From positions 1 to 30,507 of the IMG/VR virus record IMGVR_UViG_3300042868_003317: a stretch of 30,507 nucleotides of DNA; one strand, given 5' to 3'. Position numbers and translations under genes: made by a program. The notes under the pieces are model-generated. The model saw only the letters and a list, made by a program, of their open reading frames with translations, did not search any database and was not told where the DNA came from. Every line of letters starts with the position of its first letter. Within the stretch, counting starts at the first letter, position 1. This document shows positions 6,777 to 12,202 of the stretch, piece by piece. This stretch comes from a virus.

Positions 6777-7475
6777 TTAGTTTGTTGGTAATCCAAAGTT
6801 AGTAAAATTATTTATATTTTTAATTTTATTCTCATCTTTAAACCAGACGCCCCTCATTTTTTGCTTCCAGTTTTTAACTTTATTACCGTTACCGTCGGAC
6901 CAGTTACCGCTCTCGTAGTATAAAAATGCTTTCCTACCGATCTCTCCAGAATATCCATTCTCTATAAAATAATCTACCACATCCTTAACCTCTGGTATAT
7001 ATATATTATTATTTCTTTTGTTTTCTTTTGTTGGATTTTGTTGAACACTTGTTAGCATTTGTTCAACACTTGTTAAATTTTGTTGAACACTTGTTGCAAC
7101 TGTCTGATTATTAGACCTATTTTCTGCGCTCTTTTTACCAGCTTCCGATCTCTTATTTTTTATATCTGCCATTTTACCGACATTTTTTAAAACTCTATCG
7201 CTCCAAAAGTCTACGCTATCGCTCTGTAGTAATTCTACCAGCAGGCAGCTATTAATAAAATCCTCTACCGTTTTCTCGTCTATCTTTAGCTGGTTACCTA
7301 TAGCAAAGTATATATAAAATTTATGAGGTAGTTTGTTATTTTCTGTCTGGTGTAGCATCTCTACGATCCGCCACCAGATACCGTAAGCTACACCTCCGTA
7401 CTGGCTTATAATAAACTGTATTTTAGGATCGCTTATCGCTTCGAAATCGTGAGGGAAATAATAGGTTTTTTTCAT
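6777..7475 (-). CDS. Replication initiator, Lin1244/DUF4373-type
   Basis: 232 residues. The N-terminus (1-100: YYFPHDFEAISDPKIQFII then GGVAYGIWWRIVEMLHQ) is the winged-helix Lin1244/Lin1753-type (DUF4373) domain of phage and mobile-element initiators. A low-complexity linker (120-155) carries three heptapeptide repeats, TSVQQNL/TSVEQML/TSVQQNP, encoded by 21-bp direct repeats. The C-terminus (about 160-215) resembles the DnaD/DnaB-like helicase-loader region, with VVDYFIENGY and NWKQKMRGVW. By analogy with lambda O, the linker DNA may be the origin, bound by this protein itself. It sits between the DnaA-like and helicase genes. Confidence 0.82.
   Translation of the reverse strand: MKKTYYFPHDFEAISDPKIQFIISQYGGVAYGIWWRIVEMLHQTENNKLPHKFYIYFAIGNQLKIDEKTVEDFINSCLLVELLQSDSVDFWSDRVLKNVGKMADIKNKRSEAGKKSAENRSNNQTVATSVQQNLTSVEQMLTSVQQNPTKENKRNNNIYIPEVKDVVDYFIENGYSGEIGRKAFLYYESGNWSDGNGNKVKNWKQKMRGVWFKDENKIKNINNFTNFGLPTN
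6996..7117. repeat. Iteron tract inside the initiator gene (candidate origin)
   Basis: Three direct repeats with 21-bp period start at 7036, 7057 and 7078. The plus-strand unit is TTTTGTTGAACACTTGTT; the middle one has A at the first base and C in place of the central G. Each holds the palindrome TGTTnAACA and a half-site TTGTT. The tract is flanked on one side by a C/T-rich and TA-rich run (6996-7030) and on the other by CAACTGTCTGATTAT. The whole stretch aligns with a noncoding copy at 19707-19810. I infer binding sites for the initiator and a possible replication origin. Confidence 0.65.
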
Positions 7476-7476
7476 A

Positions 7477-8049
7477 TTAATAGCTGCTAGTATTTACGTT
7501 ATTATTACCTGTACTGTAAGTATATAGACTCTTACCCTTTAGTCCAGCTGGTCCTAACTCATTCTCTAAAATCTTTAAATATCGTCTAATAGGGTTTTTA
7601 TGTTTTTTGAGTATATCAGAGTAGTAAGATATGCTAAAGTCTTTTTTATAGTTAGATCTAATAAAGTCTATATCTCCTACAGTTAAAACAGTTTTAATAA
7701 CTTTAATATGCTTAGGCTTTATAATCTCTTTACTATTACCAGCCATTACCTCCAGCATATAGTTATATCTATACTGCATACGCTTATTATTTCTTAGCTG
7801 TACCTGTATATTATCTATAAAATAAATAATAGAGCTGTGGCATAGTAGCCCGATCTCCTTAGCTACCTGCTTAAGGGTTAGTCCGTAATGGTTATAAAGT
7901 ACATACCCCACTAACTGCCTAGATAGTGTAACCTCTTTAATCCTGGACTTAGTAGTAGTTAATAGCTCGTATATCTCCTGCCAGTTTATACGTTCGCTTT
8001 CGTATAGCTGGCTCGCAGCTATAGATAATTTTTTAGTCTCTTCTGTCAT
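7477..8049 (-). CDS. DnaA domain IV-like DNA-binding protein
   Basis: 190 residues. Residues 40-82 match the DNA-binding domain IV of DnaA: SRQLVGYVLYNHYGLTLKQ, then AKEIGLLCHSSIIYFIDNI, in which CHSS takes the place of the DHST signature. There is no AAA+ ATPase domain. The C-terminal half (about 120-180) looks like a second helical DNA-binding region. It may bind DnaA-box-like sites, help the adjacent initiator, or interfere with host DnaA. Its ATG lies directly downstream of a terminator-like hairpin (8063-8088), so entry of transcription into the replication operon may be controlled there. Confidence 0.8.
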   Translation of the reverse strand: MTEETKKLSIAASQLYESERINWQEIYELLTTTKSRIKEVTLSRQLVGYVLYNHYGLTLKQVAKEIGLLCHSSIIYFIDNIQVQLRNNKRMQYRYNYMLEVMAGNSKEIIKPKHIKVIKTVLTVGDIDFIRSNYKKDFSISYYSDILKKHKNPIRRYLKILENELGPAGLKGKSLYTYSTGNNNVNTSSY

Positions 8050-8062
8050 TTTTTTTTGGTTT

Positions 8063-8088
8063 AAAAAAGGCGGTTTTTTAGGCCGCCT
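8063..8088 (-). terminator. Hairpin with T-tract before the replication operon
   Basis: Read leftward: AGGCGG, a loop of CCTAAAAAA, CCGCCT, then six T. It has a 6-bp GC-rich stem and a U-tract, so it should act as an intrinsic terminator or attenuator. It lies between the stop of the 63-aa gene (8095) and the ATG of the DnaA-like gene (8049). The same 19-base core GGCGGCCTAAAAAACCGCC recurs at 10057-10075. Confidence 0.75.
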
Positions 8089-8094
8089 GTAAAT

Positions 8095-8286
8095 TTACTT
8101 ATTTTTTTTTATCTCTGCAATATCTTTATCTAGATCCTCTAGCTTTTTATTTAAACCTTCTATATCTCTGTTTAAAGCTTCCATTAATAAGTTAAGTATA
8201 GGGCTAGCGTATTTAAATGGCATATCCCCTAATAATGCGTCTAATTTAGTTAGATCCTCATTATGTAAAATTATTTTTCTGTCCAT
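8095..8286 (-). CDS. Hypothetical 63-aa coiled-coil protein
   Basis: 63 residues. The first 35 form a short globular or helical part (DRKIILHNEDLTKLDALLG...), and residues 36-63 are a clear heptad coiled coil (LNKKLEDLDKDIAEIKKNK). Probably a dimer or trimer. It is the last gene before a hairpin terminator, one base after the DUF736-like gene. Function unknown. Confidence 0.7.
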   Translation of the reverse strand: MDRKIILHNEDLTKLDALLGDMPFKYASPILNLLMEALNRDIEGLNKKLEDLDKDIAEIKKNK

Positions 8287-8287
8287 A

Positions 8288-8524
8288 TTAAAAGGGTAAA
8301 TCTGTTATATTATCTGTTACTGAATTTGTTAGCTGATTAGTAGCCTGCTGCGGTACGTAATCATTTACTACGATTTTGTAGTCTGGATGTTTATCCTCTG
8401 TTTTGTAGGAGTTTGGCCACATAGAGTAACGGATCTCTCCGATACTAAAATTAATTACCTCTCCTTTAGCGGTTTGCTTTTTCCAGGCTCCCCAGCTTTC
8501 TCGTTTTTCTGTGTTTTCTGACAT
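8288..8524 (-). CDS. DUF736-like protein with SSB-type C-terminal tail
   Basis: 78 residues. The core (GAWKKQTAKGEVINFSIGEI ... WPNSYKTEDKHPDYKIVV) resembles the DUF736 pattern (GAxWKK...G...NKHPDYRI), a small beta-rich fold. The protein ends in a Gln/Asn/Thr-rich flexible tail terminating DNITDLPF. The last residues DLPF match the tip of bacterial SSB proteins (DDDIPF), the peptide that recruits DNA-repair partners. With Erf and the replication genes next door, I infer a single-stranded DNA-binding or SSB-mimicking role. The motif is seen directly; the function is inference. Confidence 0.6.
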   Translation of the reverse strand: MSENTEKRESWGAWKKQTAKGEVINFSIGEIRYSMWPNSYKTEDKHPDYKIVVNDYVPQQATNQLTNSVTDNITDLPF

Positions 8525-8553
8525 TGTTTTTAAATTAAATTGTTTATAATATA

Positions 8554-9033
8554 TTATCTTAATGTTAATGATAGTCCCAGTCTACCGTATTTAACTGGAG
8601 GATTAATAGTTAATATCTCTCCGTCCTCTGTTACTATAGTGGTCTGCTTATTTAAAGAGGATAAAAATGCCTCTCTGTTTTTTATAGCTTCTTTAATATC
8701 TGCTAGAGCTGCCTGGAGACTATTATACTCTGGATCCATACATACGGTATAATCTGTCTTAGATCCTACGACCTTCTCTATAATATCTACGGATCTGGTC
8801 CTATAAATTTCTCCTTTAGTAAGTACTAGTCTATCCTCTGCTATAGGTCTGCTCATATCCTCCAGCTGCTTACCTAGCTCCTGCATTTTCTTAGCGGATA
8901 TTAGGACCTCTACTGGATCCTGCTCCCCGTCTAGAATGGTATTTTTAATAATATTAACCTCTGCAGCGATATAGGCTTTATCAAATACCCTACCGTCTAC
9001 CTCTCGCATCTGTACGAATAGCTCTCTACTCAT
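8554..9033 (-). CDS. Hypothetical protein of the Erf recombination module
   Basis: 159 residues, mostly helical in the middle (about 20-65 and 105-130) with a beta-rich C-terminus (TIVTEDGEILTINPPVKYG). It overlaps the erf gene by eight bases (ATG 9033 inside the end of erf) and is followed by the DUF736-like gene. The position resembles that of Gam-like or DUF1351-type helpers of phage annealases, but I see no specific Gam signature, so I give no function beyond membership of the recombination module. Confidence 0.7.
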   Translation of the reverse strand: MSRELFVQMREVDGRVFDKAYIAAEVNIIKNTILDGEQDPVEVLISAKKMQELGKQLEDMSRPIAEDRLVLTKGEIYRTRSVDIIEKVVGSKTDYTVCMDPEYNSLQAALADIKEAIKNREAFLSSLNKQTTIVTEDGEILTINPPVKYGRLGLSLTLR

Positions 9034-9661
9034 TTGTTAATCCTCCTTTCTTTAGATCCTTAGCGTTAATAAATTCTAGGTTAGTCTGGAAGGTCCTGTA
9101 TTTATCCCATACAGATTTTAAACCGTCTAAATTAGTACATAGGTTTATCTCGTAAATAGCCTGGTTTACTGTAGGTAGTCTAGGGATATTTTTATCTACC
9201 AGATCGTCTGAATGGATAGCGTCTGTATCGTCTATTTTACCAGTAGGTACCAGGAAGGCATACAGTAGCGCATACTTTAATGCGTAGGTAGTAGCTTTAC
9301 CAGCTCCTTTATCCTGTGAGTCTACCCCCTGGCCATATCCTGCCAGCTCTAGGGTTTCTCCGCTCTCGTGTAGTAATAGATACTTAGTAACTACCTGCGT
9401 AAATACGCTCTGCTTTTGTTTTACCGTAGTCTTACCGTTATAGCTAGACTCTTCGGACCACCTGGTTACCTCTGTCTTAGGATCTACACCTATAGGTAAT
9501 ATCGTAAGGCCATTTTTAGCCATAGACTCCCCTATAATCTTTTTAACCTCTGCGTCTGGTACCCCCTGGTAAGATCCTGGACCATTACCTACAGTCATAG
9601 ACTTTTCGATACCCTTTACCTCAGTCATTACTGAGATTATAGCTTTTGCTAAGTTTTCCAT
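9026..9661 (-). CDS. erf: ERF-family single-strand annealing protein
   Basis: 211 residues. The diagnostic ERF segment is clear: GYGQGVDSQDKGAGKATTYA followed by LKYALLYAFLVPTG and the acidic DDTDA (about 110-150). ERF proteins anneal complementary single strands and mediate recombination-dependent concatemer formation or genome circularisation, as P22 Erf does. Residues 160-211 form a helical tail. No paired 5'-3' exonuclease is evident nearby; the DEDD exonuclease at 12203-12964 is of the 3'-5' class. It is in one operon with the 57-aa gene upstream and the 159-aa and DUF736-like genes downstream. Confidence 0.92.
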   Translation of the reverse strand: MENLAKAIISVMTEVKGIEKSMTVGNGPGSYQGVPDAEVKKIIGESMAKNGLTILPIGVDPKTEVTRWSEESSYNGKTTVKQKQSVFTQVVTKYLLLHESGETLELAGYGQGVDSQDKGAGKATTYALKYALLYAFLVPTGKIDDTDAIHSDDLVDKNIPRLPTVNQAIYEINLCTNLDGLKSVWDKYRTFQTNLEFINAKDLKKGGLTNE

Positions 9662-9663
9662 AG

Positions 9664-9837
9664 TTAAATAGTTTTATATTCTGTATGATCAAAATACCAC
9701 TCTTCGCTCTCTCCAAACTCATTTATAAACTGGATTAACGAAAACGTAAAAAATCTCTTTACTATGGTACCGTCTTTACCGATAGTTACTGCGTCAACTC
9801 CTTGAGGATTAGCTAGTATTAATACTTGTTCTGTCAT
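9664..9837 (-). CDS. Hypothetical 57-aa protein
   Basis: 57 residues, starting MTEQVLILANPQGVDAVTIG and ending WYFDHTEYKTI. It is two bases upstream of erf and reads in the same direction, with an A/T-rich start region like its neighbours. It is beta-rich at the N-terminus and has no membrane segment. Not recognised. The coding quality (no rare breaks, good start context, fits the gap exactly) supports a real gene. Confidence 0.65.
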   Translation of the reverse strand: MTEQVLILANPQGVDAVTIGKDGTIVKRFFTFSLIQFINEFGESEEWYFDHTEYKTI

Positions 9838-9853
9838 TGGTTTTAAATTAGAT

Positions 9854-9877
9854 TAAATATACTATTATTTTTTAAAT
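9854..9877 (-). promoter_or_regulatory. Possible weak promoter for the recombination genes
   Basis: On the minus strand TATATTTA (9861-9854) is one base off the -7 box TAnnTTTG and lies 17 bases before the 57-aa gene. No good TTTG is present at -33. Bases 9855-9877 repeat the segment at 30327-30350, which contains a strong promoter, with one T deleted. I therefore call it a diverged copy of that promoter. Confidence 0.35.
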
Positions 9878-10042
9878 AAAAAAAATTGTTTTAACACTAT
9901 CCCAGTAGTTTTTTAGGATATGGGTAATATACATTTTTTCGCTTACGTTAGATCTAAATATTATCTGTTCTTCGTAAAGCTTGCGATATTTTAGCCTGGC
10001 TAATTCTATCGGAGTTAATGAGTTATCTTTTATCATTTTCAT
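9872..10042 (-). CDS. Hypothetical 56-aa protein
   Basis: 56 residues from ATG 10042-10040 (MKMIKDNSLTPIELARLKYR...) to a TAA at 9872-9874. The N-terminal 30 residues look helical and basic, and the C-terminus is VKTIFFI. A second Met at position 3 is an alternative start. It lies 13 bases after a hairpin (10056-10076). No recognisable family. Confidence 0.6.
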   Translation of the reverse strand: MKMIKDNSLTPIELARLKYRKLYEEQIIFRSNVSEKMYITHILKNYWDSVKTIFFI

Positions 10043-10055
10043 AGGTTTAAAATAA

Positions 10056-10076
10056 TGGCGGTTTTTTAGGCCGCCA
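10056..10076 (-). terminator. Hairpin, second copy of the 8063 element
   Basis: Read leftward: TGGCGG, loop CCTAAAAAA, CCGCCA. The core is identical to the hairpin at 8069-8087, but the outermost pair is T-A here and A-T there, so pairing is kept while the bases changed. The following sequence is ATTATTTT rather than a clean T-run, so termination would be weak. It may be a processing or attenuating structure between the 77-aa and 56-aa genes. Confidence 0.55.
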
Positions 10077-10083
10077 GGTTTTA

Positions 10084-10317
10084 CTAGTTATCGTGATTGT
10101 AACCTTTTGCTTCTTGTATAATTGTACCGTTTGGATATGCTGTATACCAGTCCGACCTCATATTACCACTATCGTAATAATAGTATACATAAAAGTATAT
10201 TTCTCTTCCGTACTCTTTTGCATATTGAATAGATGCCTTTTTTAAATCTCTTAGATTATAATAAATATCTTCACCGCCACTTGGTAAAGATACTGCCTGT
10301 ACTTTTTCGTATCCCAT
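10084..10317 (-). CDS. Hypothetical 77-aa protein with its own promoter
   Basis: 77 residues, MGYEKVQAVSLPSGGEDIYYN..., rich in Tyr (a YFYVYYYYDSG run around 40-50) and without a signal or membrane helix. It looks like a small beta-rich domain with an internal helix (LKKASIQYAKEYGREI). It is the first gene after the lysis-cassette terminator and has a promoter 40 bases upstream, with a 140-base leader region lacking other genes. This suggests an independently expressed, perhaps early, gene. Function unknown. Confidence 0.7.
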   Translation of the reverse strand: MGYEKVQAVSLPSGGEDIYYNLRDLKKASIQYAKEYGREIYFYVYYYYDSGNMRSDWYTAYPNGTIIQEAKGYNHDN

Positions 10318-10355
10318 TTTGTTTAATTTTTAGATTTTTTGTTTTGTTTGTTGAT

Positions 10356-10388
10356 CAAAGATATATTAAAGGGATAATACAATGCAAG
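10356..10388 (-). promoter_or_regulatory. Bacteroidota-type promoter for the 77-aa gene and downstream module
   Basis: On the minus strand CTTG (10388-10385), 21 bases and TATCTTTG (10363-10356) fit the TTTG/TAnnTTTG consensus. It sits between the terminator at 10461-10495 and the ATG at 10317, the expected place for a new transcript covering the recombination and possibly replication genes. Confidence 0.6.
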
Positions 10389-10460
10389 AGAAATCGTAAT
10401 TATTTTTTTAAAAATAACGTAACTGCCTGATAATCAAATAGATTATTTTTATTTAAAAAC

Positions 10461-10495
10461 AAAAAAAGAGGCCACCGAATTAACGGCAGCCCCTC
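10461..10495 (-). terminator. Strong intrinsic terminator after the lysis cassette
   Basis: Read leftward: a stem of 10-12 pairs including G-U pairs (GAGGGGCTGCCG against CGGTGGCCTC) around the loop TTAATT, followed by seven T (plus-strand A at 10461-10467). It follows the spanin gene stop at 10523 and separates the lysis operon from the 77-aa gene. Confidence 0.85.
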
Positions 10496-10522
10496 CCAAA
10501 CCAATCAAACAAAAAGAAAAAT

Positions 10523-10927
10523 CTAACTCCTTGGCAGGATCTTAGAATACAGTAAGTAACTACCGATAAACAAAAGTAAGCCCACAGCTATATACTTCCA
10601 AAAGTAATTTTCGACATTTACTACCTTACTCTTTACTATCGTTTTAGTAATAGGTATAATTATTTTTTCTGGCTCGCATTTAGATCTAACCTTTATATAA
10701 TTATTTTTTAACCGCTCTATCGTTATAGTCTGCTGGCCTGTACTATCTTTAAGATAGATAAAACGATCGTTAAATAGGACCGTAGTATCCATTTTAACTA
10801 CTGGAGGAGTAATAACCGTATCTCTAACGGTAATATATTCCTTCTCCTTAACCTTTCGGGTATAGCACCCGCTTAAAATAAGCCCGTATAAGGCGCTTAA
10901 AATAAAAATATATGTAAATCTATGCAT
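10523..10927 (-). CDS. Candidate unimolecular spanin lipoprotein
   Basis: 134 residues. The N-terminus is a lipoprotein signal with lipobox LSGC (18-21, lipidated Cys21). Residues 30-105 are an extended, beta- and coil-rich periplasmic stretch. The C-terminus has one membrane helix (about 108-127) ending in a short basic tail. An outer-membrane lipid anchor plus an inner-membrane helix in one chain is the layout of a u-spanin such as T1 gp11, which fuses the two membranes in the last step of lysis. It overlaps the holin-like gene by eight bases and is followed by a strong terminator. The topology is visible; the role is inferred from context. Confidence 0.65.
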   Translation of the reverse strand: MHRFTYIFILSALYGLILSGCYTRKVKEKEYITVRDTVITPPVVKMDTTVLFNDRFIYLKDSTGQQTITIERLKNNYIKVRSKCEPEKIIIPITKTIVKSKVVNVENYFWKYIAVGLLLFIGSYLLYSKILPRS

Positions 10928-11099
10928 CTTTAGAAATTGTAAAGCCTACACCGCCTAAAGCGCCCCAGACCATAGTTAAACCCTGCGCATCTATTAGCTT
11001 AAAAAAATAAGCTACTCCGAATACGAAAAAAAATATACCCACTAAAGAGGTCCTCCAGTTTTTTTTTACCAGATTGAATAATTTTTTAATAGCTTCCAT
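10920..11099 (-). CDS. Holin-like small membrane protein
   Basis: 59 residues. An amphipathic basic N-terminus (MEAIKKLFNLVKKNWRTS) is followed by a hydrophobic helix (about 19-35) and a second, more polar Gly-rich hydrophobic stretch (41-55). It lies between the M15 endolysin and the spanin candidate, so it is the best holin candidate in the genome. Its start is preceded by the A/T leader TTATATTTAATAGTATG also seen at three other genes. Sequence alone does not prove holin function. Confidence 0.6.
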   Translation of the reverse strand: MEAIKKLFNLVKKNWRTSLVGIFFFVFGVAYFFKLIDAQGLTMVWGALGGVGFTISKDA

Positions 11100-11115
11100 A
11101 CTATTAAATATAAAT

Positions 11116-11535
11116 TTAGATTTTTGCTAGCTGAAAATGCATCCCGTCCTTACGCTTCCATACTCCGCCCCATTCAAAGCCAGCATCTGTAAAGCATTTA
11201 ACAAAGCCAGGAGATAATTTAGGATCCTTACCTAGACCATTCTCGAAAGCATTAACATCTACCGCTATGGCCCAGCTGTGTAGGCTCATACTTTGCAGGC
11301 CTCGCATCTTACGGATATTAAAGCATCCGTCCCAGGTTTTAAGCTCTTTAACGTAGCCAGTATTTATAAGGTTTTTAAATGCCTGCTCTAAAGGCTTTAC
11401 CATATCCTTATTACAGTAGATCCGTTTAGGGATAACTCCGATCTCTAAATTAGCTGGTACATCCCATAGAGTCATATATCCGCTTTTTTCGCCTGCAGGT
11501 CCGTATTTCTTTAATGCATCTTTTGAGGTAATCAT
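11116..11535 (-). CDS. M15-family peptidase endolysin
   Basis: 139 residues, a single-domain D-Ala-D-Ala carboxypeptidase/L,D-endopeptidase-type enzyme (Peptidase_M15_4). Zinc ligands are visible: His86 and Asp93 in SLHSWAIAVDVNAF and His133 in GMHFQL. No signal peptide is present, so export through a holin lesion is expected. It cuts peptide crosslinks of peptidoglycan at lysis. It is followed by the holin-like and spanin genes and lies four bases after the DUF5664 gene. Confidence 0.9.
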   Translation of the reverse strand: MITSKDALKKYGPAGEKSGYMTLWDVPANLEIGVIPKRIYCNKDMVKPLEQAFKNLINTGYVKELKTWDGCFNIRKMRGLQSMSLHSWAIAVDVNAFENGLGKDPKLSPGFVKCFTDAGFEWGGVWKRKDGMHFQLAKI

Positions 11536-11539
11536 ATTT

Positions 11540-12067
11540 TTACTTTTTAGTTTTATAATATTTATCTACAGGTATACCGTCCTTCTCTTCGTTTTTCATT
11601 ATAAGCATTATATTAAATATAATAGCGCTTAAATGGTCCTCGTCCTGATCTACTTTATTATCTAAGTTAATCTCGAATTTAGCTAAATGCCTATGTAAGC
11701 TTTCCAGGGCCGCCTCTGTAGGCTGTCCTTTTTTCCAGTTACCTTTATCGTAGTTATTAGCGCCCATACGTAGAAGGTACCCGTATCTAAGCCTAACGTA
11801 AGCGTCTAAATGATTTGGTAGAGGCTTATCTGTATCGTTATCTCTTTGGCTACCGCTATCGAAAACTCTTTTAGTACTTTGATCTAATAGGTTTTTATCG
11901 GTTACATCTTTTGGATTAATATCTATATTTGCTGCGGCAGCTTTTTGCCACCACTCCATAGTATCATTACTTACGCTCATTTTCGGGTATTTTTCGTTTA
12001 AATGCTTTTGATAGGATTTATCCTGTAAATAATTGTAAAAATATTTAAAGCTGTCCTCTATACTCAT
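11540..12067 (-). CDS. DUF5664 protein (dATP/dGTP diphosphohydrolase-like)
   Basis: 175 residues. The segment LRYGYLLRMGANNYDKGNW then ESLHRHLAKFE and DEDHLSAIIFNIMLIMKNEE (about 90-165) is the DUF5664 pattern; members are annotated as dATP/dGTP diphosphohydrolase N-terminal domains. The His and Asp/Glu residues in HRHL and DEDHLSA suggest a metal-dependent nucleotide hydrolase fold of the MazG-like kind. It may adjust nucleotide pools. It sits between a 45-aa ORF (ATGA overlap) and the endolysin gene. The catalytic role in this phage is inferred. Confidence 0.75.
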   Translation of the reverse strand: MSIEDSFKYFYNYLQDKSYQKHLNEKYPKMSVSNDTMEWWQKAAAANIDINPKDVTDKNLLDQSTKRVFDSGSQRDNDTDKPLPNHLDAYVRLRYGYLLRMGANNYDKGNWKKGQPTEAALESLHRHLAKFEINLDNKVDQDEDHLSAIIFNIMLIMKNEEKDGIPVDKYYKTKK

Positions 12068-12201
12068 CGTTTTGTTATTACTAATCTTAAAGCCTTTCTA
12101 ATTTCTTTTAGCTCTGTCTCTTTCTGGTTTTTAAGTCGCATTAATGCGTCTATTTTTTTCTGCCTGCAGATCTCTCCTGCTAGCGCTTCTAGTACCCTCA
12201 T
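12064..12201 (-). CDS. Small basic 45-aa coiled-coil protein
   Basis: 45 residues, MRVLEALAGEICRQKKIDAL... ending RLVITKR, a single basic amphipathic helix. Its TGA overlaps the ATG of the DUF5664 gene (ATGA) and it begins one base after the exonuclease stop, so it exactly fills the gap between two real genes. Function unknown. Confidence 0.6.
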   Translation of the reverse strand: MRVLEALAGEICRQKKIDALMRLKNQKETELKEIRKALRLVITKR

Positions 12202-12202
12202 A

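Noticed and set aside
7036-7095. Regular 21-bp repeats as a CRISPR array
   Set aside because: The repeats are in frame within a coding linker, are adjacent with only 3-base spacers, and encode TSVQQN-type heptapeptides.
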